Shown: positions 48,035 to 57,540, counted from the stretch's first letter. The stretch: DNA of 64,000 nt from Stenotrophomonas sp. NA06056 (GCF_013364355.1 NZ_CP054931.1:3038001-3102000); one strand, 5' to 3'. Program-made: numbers and translations. Notes: a model not told the origin generated them from the letters alone.

Positions 48035-50026
48035 TCAGGGTGCCTTCTGCGCGGAACCGCTGTCCCGCGTCTGTGCCGTGGCTCCCCCCAGGCTGCGCGA
48101 CAGGAACGCCAGCAGGTGACCGTAGTAGTCGCGTTGATTGGCCAGGTTGTACAGACCATGCCCCTCGTTCTTGTAGTAGAGAGCCTGCACCGGTGTGCCG
48201 GCCTGCTTCAGCGCCGCCTCCATGCGTTCGGTATGCACCACCGGTGCGCGCTGGTCTTCGCGACCGGCGGCCAGCAGCACCGGCACGCGGATCCGTGCGG
48301 CGAGGTTGACCGGTGACTGCTCGACCAGTTCCTTCGGCCGGCCGACCCATTCCCGCAGGTAGGTCAAACCGGACGCATCATCCTGGATATCACCGCGGGC
48401 GTACATCAATGGCAGGTCATAGACGCCGACATAGCCTGCAGCGCAGCGATACAGATCGGGCTCACGCACTGGGCCCATCATCGCCGCATAGGCACCGTAG
48501 CTGCCGCCGTAGATGCAGATGCGGCTCTTGTCGGCGATGCCTTCAGCGATGGCCCAGCGCGTGGCATCGGTGACATCGTCCTGCATCGCCCGTCCCCACT
48601 GCAGCTTCGCAGCCTGGGTGTGCGCTCGCCCATAGTTGGCCGAACCACGGTAGTTCACCTGCAGCACGGCATAGCCAGCAGCAGCCAGCATCTGCGCATC
48701 CACGTCGTACGTTCCGTCGTCGAAGATCCCGATCGGCCCGCCATGTGGCATCACCACCATGGGCAGGCCGGCGGCTGGTTGGCCTGCCGGCAAGGTGAGG
48801 AAGCCGTGCAGTGCCAGCCCGTCGCGCGCCTTCAGGCTGACCGGTTGGACGATGGCGCTCTGCGCCGGATCGATCCAGTCACTTCGACTGATGAGGTGGC
48901 GCGCCTTCTTGTCGATGGTGTCGTACAGATAGAAGTCACCCGGGTTGCGCGCGGAGTGCGACTCCACCAGCACCGTGCGGCCATCGCGGGTGCTGGACGT
49001 GATGTATACGGGCCCGCCAAGCCCGGCCTCGAGGCTGCGGTACAGGCGCGCATCGGCCGACGCTTCGTCGAAGAAGCGCGCTCGTGGGCTGTCACCGAGG
49101 AACTCCGCCCCCACCGGAACCCGGGTTCCCGGACGGAAGATGATCCGATGTGGATCGACCACTTCGTCGCGCAGCACCACGCGGCGCTCGTTGCTCTGCG
49201 GGTCCCAACTGACGATGGCATCGGGCCCCTCGGCCTGCTCCACCTGCAGGTAGGCCAGGCGACCATCCGCCGAGAAGCCGATAGCAGCTTCGACGCGCCG
49301 GCTGAGCGCCGCATCGTTCAGCAGCACCCATTCGCTGCTGGCGCCTGCGCGGTAATAGAGCTTCTTGTTCGTCTCGTCGGCGCCGGAACCGTAGGCAAAG
49401 CGCACTTCACCCTGGGCATCGGTAGTGAATTCCGCCCGGGCGATCGGCGCCCGCACCACGGCATTGCGACGACCGGTGTTCACGTCCATCCGCTCCAGCT
49501 GGGTGAAGGCGTTGGCCGTGAACGGGGTCACTGCAACCAGAACGTTGCGGTCGTCATCCTTCAATTCATCGGTGAGGAACGCGGCCACCATGCCGGCCGG
49601 CTTGACCTTGATGTTGGTGCCCAGGCCGGTTTCAGCCGTGCGGTAGCCCACCAGCAGTTCACCGCCCTTGCCATCGGCATTGATGCCGAACAGTTCGCCG
49701 GTGAGCGCGGGGCGATCAAGCACGCCGAACTTCTGCGCCATTCCCACCAGCAGACGGTCATTGCTGACCCAGTCAAAGGTGTGGGCATGGTTGTTGCGGG
49801 GGGGCCGGAACGTGCCGACCATTTTCATGTCGGCGATCCGGTAGATCGCCAGCGCGGTGCCCGCCTCGATCGGGACCGTAGCAGCCACATACTCGCCCCC
49901 GGGCGAAATCCTGATGTCGGTAAATGCTTCCTGCCGCAGATAGCGATCCAGATCGACCCCGCCGGCCCCCGCCGTCGCCCCACCCACCACCGTGCACAGC
50001 AGCACGGCAAGCACAGTCCTGCGCAT
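48035..50026 (-). CDS. S9 peptidase, first of three tandem paralogues (A)
   Basis: The 663-residue product has a signal peptide (MRRTVLAVLLCTVVGGATAG), a propeller of about 350 residues and the S9 hydrolase domain. The nucleophile sits in GGSYGAYAAMMG (Gly-Gly-Ser rather than the Gly-Ala-Ser of B and C). Asp is in LLAAGREDQRAPVVHTERM and His in NEGHGLYNLANQ. By eye, about two-thirds of positions match B. It is the promoter-proximal member of the array. The substrate is unknown, but peptides of four to thirty residues are typical for S9. Confidence 0.93.
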   Translation of the reverse strand: MRRTVLAVLLCTVVGGATAGAGGVDLDRYLRQEAFTDIRISPGGEYVAATVPIEAGTALAIYRIADMKMVGTFRPPRNNHAHTFDWVSNDRLLVGMAQKFGVLDRPALTGELFGINADGKGGELLVGYRTAETGLGTNIKVKPAGMVAAFLTDELKDDDRNVLVAVTPFTANAFTQLERMDVNTGRRNAVVRAPIARAEFTTDAQGEVRFAYGSGADETNKKLYYRAGASSEWVLLNDAALSRRVEAAIGFSADGRLAYLQVEQAEGPDAIVSWDPQSNERRVVLRDEVVDPHRIIFRPGTRVPVGAEFLGDSPRARFFDEASADARLYRSLEAGLGGPVYITSSTRDGRTVLVESHSARNPGDFYLYDTIDKKARHLISRSDWIDPAQSAIVQPVSLKARDGLALHGFLTLPAGQPAAGLPMVVMPHGGPIGIFDDGTYDVDAQMLAAAGYAVLQVNYRGSANYGRAHTQAAKLQWGRAMQDDVTDATRWAIAEGIADKSRICIYGGSYGAYAAMMGPVREPDLYRCAAGYVGVYDLPLMYARGDIQDDASGLTYLREWVGRPKELVEQSPVNLAARIRVPVLLAAGREDQRAPVVHTERMEAALKQAGTPVQALYYKNEGHGLYNLANQRDYYGHLLAFLSRSLGGATAQTRDSGSAQKAP

Positions 50027-50104
50027 CCTTCCCCCTTGGAAACGGACGCCTTGTCCGCAGGCCGATTCTAGGCAACCAAGCGACGCATCTGCCAGTGAGC
50101 AGAA

Positions 50105-50136
50105 AAAACGACGGCACCGTTGCCGGTGCCGTCGTT
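50105..50136 (-). terminator. Intrinsic terminator of argO
   Basis: The perfect 12-base stem aacgacggcacc/ggtgccgtcgtt (50107-50118 and 50125-50136) is followed on the minus strand by TTTTTTC. It lies 54 bases after the argO stop and insulates the S9 array. Confidence 0.85.
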
Positions 50137-50189
50137 ACCACTACCTTGGAGAGAGAGTCAGGACGTGGGTTCGGGGGGCGTGCGCCGGG

Positions 50190-50825
50190 TCAATGGACCC
50201 CGCGCACTGCCAAAGTGAGAGCCAGGATGCTGAGGATCACCGCGATCGTGCCGTCCAGCACACGCCAGGTGCTGGGCTTGGTGAACAACGGCGCCAGCAG
50301 GCGCGCGCCCAGGCCCTGCGCGGTCAGCCACAGGCAGCTGGCCGTGACCACGCCGGCGGCGAAGGCCATGCGCGCATTGCCGAAGTTCTCGGCGATGGAG
50401 CCGATCACCATCATGTCCAGCCAGAAGTGCGGGTTGATCAGCGAGAAGCCGACCGCCGCCATCAGCACCGCACGGCGGCTGCCATCGTCGCTGTCGGCCT
50501 CGCCCATGCCGCCGCCACCAGCAATCGCACGGCGTGCGGACTTCATCGCATACCAGGCCAGGAAGGCCACGCCGGTCCAGAGGACGGCGGTGGTCAGCCA
50601 CGGCAGCGCCGTGGTCAGCGTGCGCAGACCGGCCACGCTGGCGAAGATGAAGATCGCATCGATGGCCGCACAGGTGGCGACCACCGGCACGATGTGCTTG
50701 CGCAGGATGCCCTGGCGCAGGATGAAGGCGCTCTGGGCACCGACCACGGCGAACAGGCCGATGCCGGTGGCTGCACCAGAGAACCAGGCACCAAGGCCGG
50801 TGCTGGCGGAGATGACCGAGAACAT
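50190..50825 (-). CDS. argO: LysE/ArgO-type amino acid exporter
   Basis: The 211-residue product has six transmembrane helices and the LysE-family blocks GIGLFAVVGAQSAFILRQGI and GFSLINPHFWLDMMVIGS. The Gly-Ala-Gln-x-x-Phe and Asn-Pro motifs support lysine or arginine export. The ATG at 50825 was chosen because the first helix starts just after it. The gene is divergent from a LysR gene that closely resembles argP/lysG, the usual arrangement for this exporter, so induction by basic amino acids is likely. Confidence 0.92.
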   Translation of the reverse strand: MFSVISASTGLGAWFSGAATGIGLFAVVGAQSAFILRQGILRKHIVPVVATCAAIDAIFIFASVAGLRTLTTALPWLTTAVLWTGVAFLAWYAMKSARRAIAGGGGMGEADSDDGSRRAVLMAAVGFSLINPHFWLDMMVIGSIAENFGNARMAFAAGVVTASCLWLTAQGLGARLLAPLFTKPSTWRVLDGTIAVILSILALTLAVRGVH

Positions 50826-50964
50826 GGGATTCACTACCTTGTCTTGCTGGGGGGAGCGGTGCCTCGCGAAGGCGGACAGCACCGGAACGGGCGCCATTGT
50901 CGCGCCGCAACATAGAAAAGACGAGCTAAACTTACTAAACCAACATTAGCGGAGCTTAATCTCC

Positions 50965-51870
50965 ATGCGCATCGACCATGCCCAGCTGAGGGCCCTGGCG
51001 GCGGTGATCCGCGAAGGCAGCTTCGACCGTGCCGCGCAGTCGCTCAATGTCACCCCCTCGGCCATTTCGCAGCGGGTCAAGGCACTGGAAGACCGCATCG
51101 GTCGCCTGCTGGTCAAACGAGGCACCCCGGCAACCGCGACTGCCGAAGGCCAGCTGCTGGTGCAACTGGCCGAGCAGACCGCCCTGCTGGAGCACGACGC
51201 CCTGCACCGCATGGGCCTGGCCGACGAGGACCTGCCGCAGGCCAGCATCCCGGTGGCGGTGAACCACGACAGCCTGGAGACCTGGTTCCCGCAGGCCGCG
51301 CAGCAGTTCGCGCAGGGCACCGGCACCACCCTGGACCTGCGCGTGGAGGACCAGGACCACACCGTCGAACTACTGCGCCAGGGCACCGTGCTGGGGGCGG
51401 TGACGACCCTGGACGAGCCCGTGCAGGGCTGCCAGATCCACGCGCTGGGCAGCATCCGCTATGCCGCGACCTGCACACCCGAGTTCCGCGAGCGCCATTT
51501 CGCCAAGGGCGTGACCGCGCAGGCGCTGGCACAGGCACCGGTGCTGGTGTTCAACCGCAAGGACGACATGCAGTCACGCTTTGCCCGGCGCATGGCCGGC
51601 GCCGACCTGCCCAGCACCGCGCCGACCTGGTGGATTCCCTCCACCCGTGCCTTCGTGCAGGCCAACCTGGGCGGCCTCGGCTGGACCATGAACCCGCTGC
51701 CACTGGTCAAGCGCCACCTGGATGCCGGGCGCCTGGTGTACGTGCGGCAGCGTGCTTGGGAAGACGTGCCGCTGTACTGGCAGCACTGGAAGGGCGACGT
51801 GCAGACGATGGCCCTGCTGACCCGGGCAGTGCTGGACGCCGCCTCGGCGCTGGTGCAGCGCAGGCGCTGA
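50965..51870 (+). CDS. argP: ArgP/LysG-type LysR-family regulator
   Basis: The 301-residue LysR protein has its N-terminal winged helix at about 3-65 (RALAAVIREGSFDRAAQSLNVTPSAISQRVKALEDRIGR region), followed by an effector domain of two alpha/beta lobes. ArgP/LysG features are visible in VNHDSLETWFPQA and LVFNRKDDMQSRF. It probably activates the divergent exporter gene when arginine or lysine is high. The 139-base gap between them is the expected site of its operator. No unambiguous T-N11-A box was assigned. Confidence 0.92.
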   Translation: MRIDHAQLRALAAVIREGSFDRAAQSLNVTPSAISQRVKALEDRIGRLLVKRGTPATATAEGQLLVQLAEQTALLEHDALHRMGLADEDLPQASIPVAVNHDSLETWFPQAAQQFAQGTGTTLDLRVEDQDHTVELLRQGTVLGAVTTLDEPVQGCQIHALGSIRYAATCTPEFRERHFAKGVTAQALAQAPVLVFNRKDDMQSRFARRMAGADLPSTAPTWWIPSTRAFVQANLGGLGWTMNPLPLVKRHLDAGRLVYVRQRAWEDVPLYWQHWKGDVQTMALLTRAVLDAASALVQRRR

Positions 51871-51871
51871 G

Positions 51872-51935
51872 AAAGGGGACCGCGGGGATCACGTCGCGTA
51901 TGCCACAAACGACGTGATCCCCTCCGTCCCCTTTT
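51872..51935. repeat. Nested palindrome with T run after argP
   Basis: The outer arms aaaggggac/gtcccctttt enclose inner arms gggatcacgtcg (51885-51896) and cgacgtgatccc. The whole 64-base element is one long hairpin ending in TTTTT, so it can act as the argP terminator. It is not of the GTAG class. Confidence 0.75.
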
Positions 51936-51972
51936 TGTGCAAGGATCGGCGCAACCGACGAGGGGCTGGGCG

Positions 51973-52557
51973 ATGGAAACCGAACCGGTATTCCTGCATA
52001 TCCGCGTGGTGATGGGGATCATCCTCGGCCTGTCCATCACCACCCTGCTGAAGGGGCTGGCGCAGATCATCGAACACCCGCAGCGGCGTGGTTGTTCGGC
52101 GCTGCACCTGTGCTGGGTGATGTGGACGCTGGTGTCGCTGGTCACGTTCTGGTGGTGGGAGTTCCGCCTCGTTGAAGTGCATCGCTGGACGTTTGAAACC
52201 TATCTGTTCGTGATCACCTACAGCGCGACCTGGTTCCTGCTGTGCGCGCTGCTGTTTCCCGACGACCTGCGCGACTACGGCAGTTACGGCCACTACCTGA
52301 TGCAGCGGCGACGCTGGATCTTCGGGGTGATCGCGATATTGACGCTTCTGGACCTTGTGGACACCGCGATCAAGGGAGGAAGCCGCTGGCGGCTGCTGGG
52401 CGATGCCTACCCAGTGCACACGGCCCTGATGCTCATCGTTGCCGCGCTGGGATGGCATCTGCGCAGCGCGCGCATGCAGCTGGTGCTGGCCGCAGCGACA
52501 CTGGCCTACCAACTGGGCTACTTCGCGGCGGAGTACTTCACCATCGGCAGTGAATGA
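51973..52557 (+). CDS. Multi-pass membrane protein of unknown function
   Basis: The 194-residue product has five or six hydrophobic segments, starting IRVVMGIILGLSITTLLKGLA. It includes an aromatic-rich helix (VTFWWWEFRLVEVHRWTFE) and ends in AAATLAYQLGYFAAEYF. No named family was recognised. The ATG at 51973 follows GAGGGGCTGGG. It lies between a hairpin element and a GNAT gene with no evident functional partner. Confidence 0.7.
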   Translation: METEPVFLHIRVVMGIILGLSITTLLKGLAQIIEHPQRRGCSALHLCWVMWTLVSLVTFWWWEFRLVEVHRWTFETYLFVITYSATWFLLCALLFPDDLRDYGSYGHYLMQRRRWIFGVIAILTLLDLVDTAIKGGSRWRLLGDAYPVHTALMLIVAALGWHLRSARMQLVLAAATLAYQLGYFAAEYFTIGSE

Positions 52558-52638
52558 AGACCGCCGCCCGTCTCTCCATCCAATCTCCATGCAGGTCGTC
52601 CACACTCACCCGGTTCTGTTTGACCACAGGTTTCCCAG

Positions 52639-53085
52639 ATGACGATCCACTACCGCGATGCCCTCCCCGATGACGCCGCCGCCTGCATCGACCTGCGCGG
52701 GCGCACCCGCGAGAACGCCTTCAGTGCCGCGCAGCTGGCCGAACTGGGCATCACCGAAGAGAGCTGGGCGGCAGGCATCGCCGATGGCGACTCGATTGGC
52801 CGCGTCGTGTGCGATGGCGAGCGCATGGCCGGCTACTGCTTCGCCGACCGCGAAAGCGGCGAGGTACTGGTACTGGCCCTGCTGCCGGAATTCGAGGACC
52901 GCGGCATCGGCAGGCAGCTGCTGCAGGAGGTGGTCAGCCTGACCCGCGATGCCGGCCATAGCCGCCTGTTCCTGGCCTGCTCGGCTGACCCGCGTTCGCG
53001 CTCTTATGGTTTCTATCGGCATCTGGGCTGGAAGGCGACCGGCGATATCGACGAAGCCGGTGACGAGATTCTTGAGCTGTCTTGA
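52639..53085 (+). CDS. GNAT-family N-acetyltransferase
   Basis: The 148-residue product has the acetyl-CoA-binding core: VLVLALLPEFEDRGIGRQLLQEVVSL holds the Q/R-x-x-G-x-G/A loop (EDRGIGRQL), and SRSYGFYRHLGWKATGDI forms the C-terminal strand-helix. The N-terminus, IHYRDALPDDAAACIDLRGRTREN, is typical for small-molecule GNATs. The substrate is unknown. The ATG at 52639 gives the full fold. Confidence 0.9.
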   Translation: MTIHYRDALPDDAAACIDLRGRTRENAFSAAQLAELGITEESWAAGIADGDSIGRVVCDGERMAGYCFADRESGEVLVLALLPEFEDRGIGRQLLQEVVSLTRDAGHSRLFLACSADPRSRSYGFYRHLGWKATGDIDEAGDEILELS

Positions 53086-53108
53086 TGCGCGGCGCCGGGA
53101 AAAGCCTC

Positions 53109-53129
53109 CGGGCATGGCCCGGCGCTACC
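53109..53129. repeat. SMAG/REP element (GCCGGGC subclass)
   Basis: A reverse element ending CTAC lies between the GNAT gene and mqo. The surrounding 206-base gap also holds the mqo promoter region, which contains an AT-rich stretch, ggttaaaattgcc. Confidence 0.7.
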
Positions 53130-53291
53130 GGGGATGGGGTCGAACGCGCGCGCCGGATGCTGCGTTGCATCAAAATCGGACCAGATGCGGTTAAAATTGC
53201 CCATGGAATGCTGCAAGGCGTTGTTTCTTCACGCTCTTTCCCTGCTTCTTGCGCATCCTGACCCCTTCCCCCCGCCAACGATTCCGCCCCC

Positions 53292-54995
53292 ATGAAGAAA
53301 TTTGGCAAGGCCCTCCTCGCCCTGCTCGTGCTGCTGTTGCTGGTCGCCGCACTGTTCCTGTACTGGCCGCTGACCCAGCGCTCGGTGCCCGCCGCGAGCA
53401 ACGACAAGCCCGTCGATGTCGTGCTGGTCGGCGCCGGCATCATGAGCATCACCCTGGCCACCTACCTGCAGGAACTGCAGCCGGACTGGAACATCCAGGT
53501 CTACGAGCGCCTCGACGGCGTCGCCGGTGAAAGCTCGGACGGCTGGAACAACGCCGGCACCGGCCACTCGGCATTCGCCGAACTGAACTACACCCCGGAA
53601 CTGCCCGATGGCAGCATCGAGACCAAGCGCGCGGTCGGCATCGCCGAATCGTTCGAGGTCTCGCGCCAGTTCTGGTCGCACCAGGTGAAGGAAGGCCGGC
53701 TGAGCCAGCCCAGCGACTTCATCAACCCGACCCCGCACATGAGCTTCGTCTGGGGCGATGACAACATCGCCTACCTGCACAAGCGCCAGCAGGCGCTGGT
53801 GAAGAACCCGCTGTTCTACGGCATGCAGTACTCCGAGGACCCGGCGCAGATCAAGCAGTGGGCACCGCTGCTGATGGAAGGCCGCGACCCGAAGCAGAAG
53901 GTCGCCGCGACCTGGATGCCGCTGGGCACCGACGTCAACTTCGGCGTCATCACCCGCCAGCTGACCGCCGGCCTGCAGCACAGCCCGAACTTCGGCCTGC
54001 ACCTCAACCATGAGGTCAGCGCCCTGCGGCAGAACGCGGACAAGAGCTGGAACGTGACGGTGAAGGATCTCAAGGCCGGCACCGAATCCACCACCCACGC
54101 CCGCTTCGTGTTCATCGGTGCCGGTGGCGCCGCGCTGAAGCTGCTGCAGATGTCGGGCATTCCGGAATCGAAGGATTACGCCGGCTTCCCGGTGGGCGGC
54201 CAGTTCCTCGCTTTCCAGGGCCAGGACGTGACTTCGCGCCATGGGGTGAAGGCCTACGGCATGGCCGAAACCGGCTCGCCGCCGATGTCGGTGCCACACC
54301 TGGATGCGCGCAAGCTGGATGGCAAGCCGGTGGTCCTGTTCGGGCCGTTCGCGCTGTACAGCACCAAGTTCCTCAAGCACGGCTCGTGGTGGGACCTGTA
54401 TTCGTCGGTCAACCACAACAATGTCGGCCCGATGCTGGAAGTGGGCAAGGACAACCTGGACCTGGTGCAGTACCTGATGGGCCAGGCGCGCCTCAACGAC
54501 GCCGATCGCCAGGCCGAACTGGTCAAGTACTTCCCCAACGCCAAGCCGGGCGACTGGAAGCTGGTCACGGCTGGCCAGCGCGTGCAGATCATCAAGCGTG
54601 ATCCGCTGAAGGGCGCGGTGCTGCAGTTCGGCACCGAGATCGTGACCGACAAGGACCACACCCTCGCCGCGCTGCTGGGTGCCTCGCCCGGCGCCTCGAC
54701 CTCGCCGCCGATCATGCTGGACCTGATGGCCAAGGCCTTCCCGGAACAGATGAAGGCCGGCTGGGAAGCGCGCCTGCGCGAGATCGTGCCGTCGTACGGC
54801 CGCAAGCTCAACGACAGTGCCGCGCTGACCAACGAGATCCGCACGCTGACCAGCCAGACCCTGCACCTGCCCTACCTGGAGGTTCCGGTGGAAGCGGGTA
54901 CGACGCCGGCCCTGGCACCGACGGCCGCGCCGGCACCGGCACCGGCACCGGCCAAGGAAAAGCGCAACGCCAACGAGGAACTGCAGGCGCTGTAA
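53292..54995 (+). CDS. mqo: Malate:quinone oxidoreductase
   Basis: MQO is an FAD enzyme that oxidises malate to oxaloacetate and passes electrons to quinone. The 567-residue product has a dinucleotide fold ([20 protein letters not shown]) and the family blocks [42 protein letters not shown] and [19 protein letters not shown]. It begins with a basic hydrophobic segment ([24 protein letters not shown]) that would act as a membrane anchor or signal. It ends in a Pro/Ala-rich tail. E. coli Mqo also has an N-terminal hydrophobic stretch. The gene stands alone and is followed by a terminator. Confidence 0.96.
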   Translation: MKKFGKALLALLVLLLLVAALFLYWPLTQRSVPAASNDKPVDVVLVGAGIMSITLATYLQELQPDWNIQVYERLDGVAGESSDGWNNAGTGHSAFAELNYTPELPDGSIETKRAVGIAESFEVSRQFWSHQVKEGRLSQPSDFINPTPHMSFVWGDDNIAYLHKRQQALVKNPLFYGMQYSEDPAQIKQWAPLLMEGRDPKQKVAATWMPLGTDVNFGVITRQLTAGLQHSPNFGLHLNHEVSALRQNADKSWNVTVKDLKAGTESTTHARFVFIGAGGAALKLLQMSGIPESKDYAGFPVGGQFLAFQGQDVTSRHGVKAYGMAETGSPPMSVPHLDARKLDGKPVVLFGPFALYSTKFLKHGSWWDLYSSVNHNNVGPMLEVGKDNLDLVQYLMGQARLNDADRQAELVKYFPNAKPGDWKLVTAGQRVQIIKRDPLKGAVLQFGTEIVTDKDHTLAALLGASPGASTSPPIMLDLMAKAFPEQMKAGWEARLREIVPSYGRKLNDSAALTNEIRTLTSQTLHLPYLEVPVEAGTTPALAPTAAPAPAPAPAKEKRNANEELQAL

Positions 54996-55023
54996 CCCTG
55001 CGCTTCCCATCGGTTGGAAACGG

Positions 55024-55045
55024 ACGGCCACCTTCGGGTGGCCGT
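55024..55045 (+). terminator. Intrinsic terminator of mqo
   Basis: The stem acggccacc/ggtggccgt with a TTCG loop lies 29 bases after the mqo stop. The following T run is short. Confidence 0.7.
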
Positions 55046-55068
55046 TCGCGTTTGCGTGGCACCCACCT

Positions 55069-55135
55069 GTAGAGCCGAGCCTGCGCTCGGCTGCTCTTCG
55101 CGGTTGCCAACAGCCGAGCGTGGGCTCGGCTTTAC
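55069..55135. repeat. Inverted pair of SMAG/REP elements (AGCCGAGC subclass)
   Basis: The 331-base mqo-receptor gap holds GTAG element 55069-55092 and an inverted element at 55112-55135, which ends TTAC instead of CTAC. The rest is the AT-rich promoter region of the receptor gene. Confidence 0.8.
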
Positions 55136-55177
55136 AGAAATCCCTGCCACACGTCGCAAAGCCGCTGCTCAGTGACG

Positions 55178-55215
55178 AGAATTGTAATGTTGTTAAGAAT
55201 TATTTACATTTGCAT
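55178..55215 (+). promoter_or_regulatory. AT-rich promoter region with possible Fur site
   Basis: The stretch from about 55178 to 55215 is markedly AT-rich and includes the inverted ends AATGT and ACATT around gttgttaagaattattt. It lies about 110 bases before the receptor start. Iron control through Fur is expected for such receptors. The match to the 19-bp Fur consensus is only partial. Confidence 0.35.
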
Positions 55216-55326
55216 CCTGCGCAGTGACCGCGCCGCTCCCAGATGGACCTGATGTGCCCGAAGCCGCCGCCCGGGTGCTGGACGACTGTTGCCGCCCCTT
55301 CCCCGCCTTCACGCTTCGAGCCCGCC

Positions 55327-57525
55327 ATGTCCCCGACGTTCCGTACCCGCCTGCCCCGCCGCGCGCTGCTGCCGGTTGCCCTGCTGTCCTCCCTCACCGT
55401 GGCTGCACCGTCGGCGTTTGCCGAAGTCGCTGCCGATGCGTCCGACGCCAAGACCCTGGACCGGGTGAGCGTGCGCGCCGAGCAGTCCGCGCCGCCGTCC
55501 AGCACCACCCGCCTGCCGATCACCCTGCAGGAAACGCCGCAGTCGTCCACGGTGATCGGCCTGCAGCGCCTGCAGGACGAATCGTTGTTCAGCCTCAACG
55601 ACGTGATGCGCAATGTCACCGGCGTCAGCGTGTCCTTCTATGACACCCAGCGCCCGCTGTACTACGCGCGCGGCTTTGCCATCACCGATTTCCAGGTGGA
55701 CGGCATCCCCACCTACAGCGGTTCGACCAACCAGGAATACGACACCGCCTTCTACGACCGGGTGGAAGTGATCCGCGGCGCCAACGGCCTGCTCAGCGGC
55801 GCGGGCGTGCCGTCGGCCACGGTGAACCTGCTGCGCAAACGACCGGGCAAGGAGTTCGACGCCTCGTTCTCGGTCAGCGCCGGCAGTTGGGACTACCGCC
55901 GCATGGAGGCGGATGTGACCGCACCACTGACCGCCGACGGCCGCTTCCGCAGCCGCGTGGTCGCCGCCTACACCGATCGCGATTTCTATTACGACCGCTA
56001 CAAAGAGAACAAGATGGCGGGCATGGCCGTGCTGGAAGGCGATGTGACCGACAGCACCACCGTCACCGTCGGCTACCAGACCCAGGACAACAACCCGGTG
56101 GGTTCAACCTGGGGCACCGTGCCGTTCTTCGACAGCAAGGGCGACTTCGCCCATCTGCCGCGTTCGACCAACCTGGCGCCGAAGTGGAGCTACTGGCAGC
56201 GCGAGACCAGCACGGTATTTGCCAACCTGGAACAGCGCTTCAGTGACAACTGGCTGCTGAAGATCAACACCGCCTACACCCGCGGCAACGTGCAGAACAT
56301 GCGCCTGTACGGCACCGGCAACCCCGATCCGGTGACCGGTGCAGGCATCTACCTGCGCACCGCAGCCGGCGATTCGGAAGACACCCGCCGCAACGTCGAC
56401 GCCTACCTGACCGGCACCTTCAACCTGTGGGGCCAGGAGCACGACGTGACCGTGGGCGCGCAGTGGGCCGACCTGGAAGGCACCACCAACACGCTTGCGC
56501 TGAACTACCCGCGCGATTGGGCGACCTGTGGCCGTGAGCGCTGCTACTACATCCCCAACGTGCACACCTGGGATGGCGATATCTCCGAGGTGACCTACAC
56601 CCTCACCGGCGCACGCCGCGTGGCCAAGACCACGCAGAGCGGCTTCTACCTGGCCACGCGCCTGCGCCTGGCCGATCCGCTGGCGCTGATCGCCGGCGCA
56701 CGCCTGAGCCGCTGGCAGACCCAGACCCGCGCCTACAACGCGACCGGCGCCTACACCGGCACCAGCGGCGCGTACAAGGTGAGCGATGAAGTCACCCCGT
56801 ACGTGGGCCTGGTGTATGACATCACCCCGAACGTGGCGGCCTATGCCAGCTACACCGAGATCTTCAACCCGCAGAACTACAAGGACCGCAACGAGAACCT
56901 GCTGGCGCCGGTGCAGGGCTCGAACCTGGAAGCGGGCCTGAAAACCCAGTGGTTCGATGGCCGTTTGACTGCCAACGCGGCAATCTTCGAAGCCAAGCAG
57001 GACAACTACGCGGTACGTGACATGAGCGTGCCGGAAGGTTCCCTCAGCGATGGCAGCTCGGCCTACATCGGCGTCAACGGCACCAAGGCGCGCGGCTGGG
57101 AAGTGGACGTCAACGGCGAGATCCTGCCGGGCTGGACGGTCAACGCCGGCTATACCCACGTCAAGGTGACCCGTGCGGCCACCGATCTGCTGTACGCCAA
57201 CCCGGCCGAAGACCTGCTGCAGCTCAATACCCAGCTGCAGCTGCGCGGCGCGCTGGAACGCCTGAGCGTGGGTGCCGGCGTGCAGTGGCAGAGCAAGGTG
57301 CAGGGCTACAACATCCCCTACCCGGTGGGCACGGGCACCACGGTGACGGTGAACCAGCCGGCCTATGCGCTGGTGCAGTTCAACGCCAACTACCGCATCA
57401 GCGACAACTGGACGGCAACGTTGAGCGTGCGCAACGCGCTGGACAAGACCTACTGGGCGAACCTGGACTACAACAACTACGGCGAACCGCGCTTCGTGGC
57501 GGCGAGCCTGCGCTGGAAGTTCTGA
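55327..57525 (+). CDS. TonB-dependent siderophore receptor (FpvA/FhuE-like)
   Basis: The 732-residue product has a signal peptide (LLPVALLSSLTVAAPSAFA). The TonB-box region is near AKTLDRVSVRAEQS. The plug domain has TLQETPQSSTVIGLQRLQDE and YDRVEVIRGANGLLSGAGVPSATVNL, and a 22-strand barrel ends in the aromatic VAASLRWKF. There is no N-terminal signalling domain, so it is a transport-only receptor of the outer membrane. The plug motif and two barrel cysteines (CGRERC) fit ferric-siderophore receptors such as FhuE. The ligand is unknown. The ATG at 55327 was chosen for the signal peptide. Confidence 0.92.
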   Translation: MSPTFRTRLPRRALLPVALLSSLTVAAPSAFAEVAADASDAKTLDRVSVRAEQSAPPSSTTRLPITLQETPQSSTVIGLQRLQDESLFSLNDVMRNVTGVSVSFYDTQRPLYYARGFAITDFQVDGIPTYSGSTNQEYDTAFYDRVEVIRGANGLLSGAGVPSATVNLLRKRPGKEFDASFSVSAGSWDYRRMEADVTAPLTADGRFRSRVVAAYTDRDFYYDRYKENKMAGMAVLEGDVTDSTTVTVGYQTQDNNPVGSTWGTVPFFDSKGDFAHLPRSTNLAPKWSYWQRETSTVFANLEQRFSDNWLLKINTAYTRGNVQNMRLYGTGNPDPVTGAGIYLRTAAGDSEDTRRNVDAYLTGTFNLWGQEHDVTVGAQWADLEGTTNTLALNYPRDWATCGRERCYYIPNVHTWDGDISEVTYTLTGARRVAKTTQSGFYLATRLRLADPLALIAGARLSRWQTQTRAYNATGAYTGTSGAYKVSDEVTPYVGLVYDITPNVAAYASYTEIFNPQNYKDRNENLLAPVQGSNLEAGLKTQWFDGRLTANAAIFEAKQDNYAVRDMSVPEGSLSDGSSAYIGVNGTKARGWEVDVNGEILPGWTVNAGYTHVKVTRAATDLLYANPAEDLLQLNTQLQLRGALERLSVGAGVQWQSKVQGYNIPYPVGTGTTVTVNQPAYALVQFNANYRISDNWTATLSVRNALDKTYWANLDYNNYGEPRFVAASLRWKF

Positions 57526-57540
57526 GGAGGCGGAAACCCG

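Noticed and set aside
45954..48350. A 798-residue version of S9 paralogue B
   Set aside because: The upstream extension reads antisense-like sequence into the end of paralogue A and would place the signal peptide internally.
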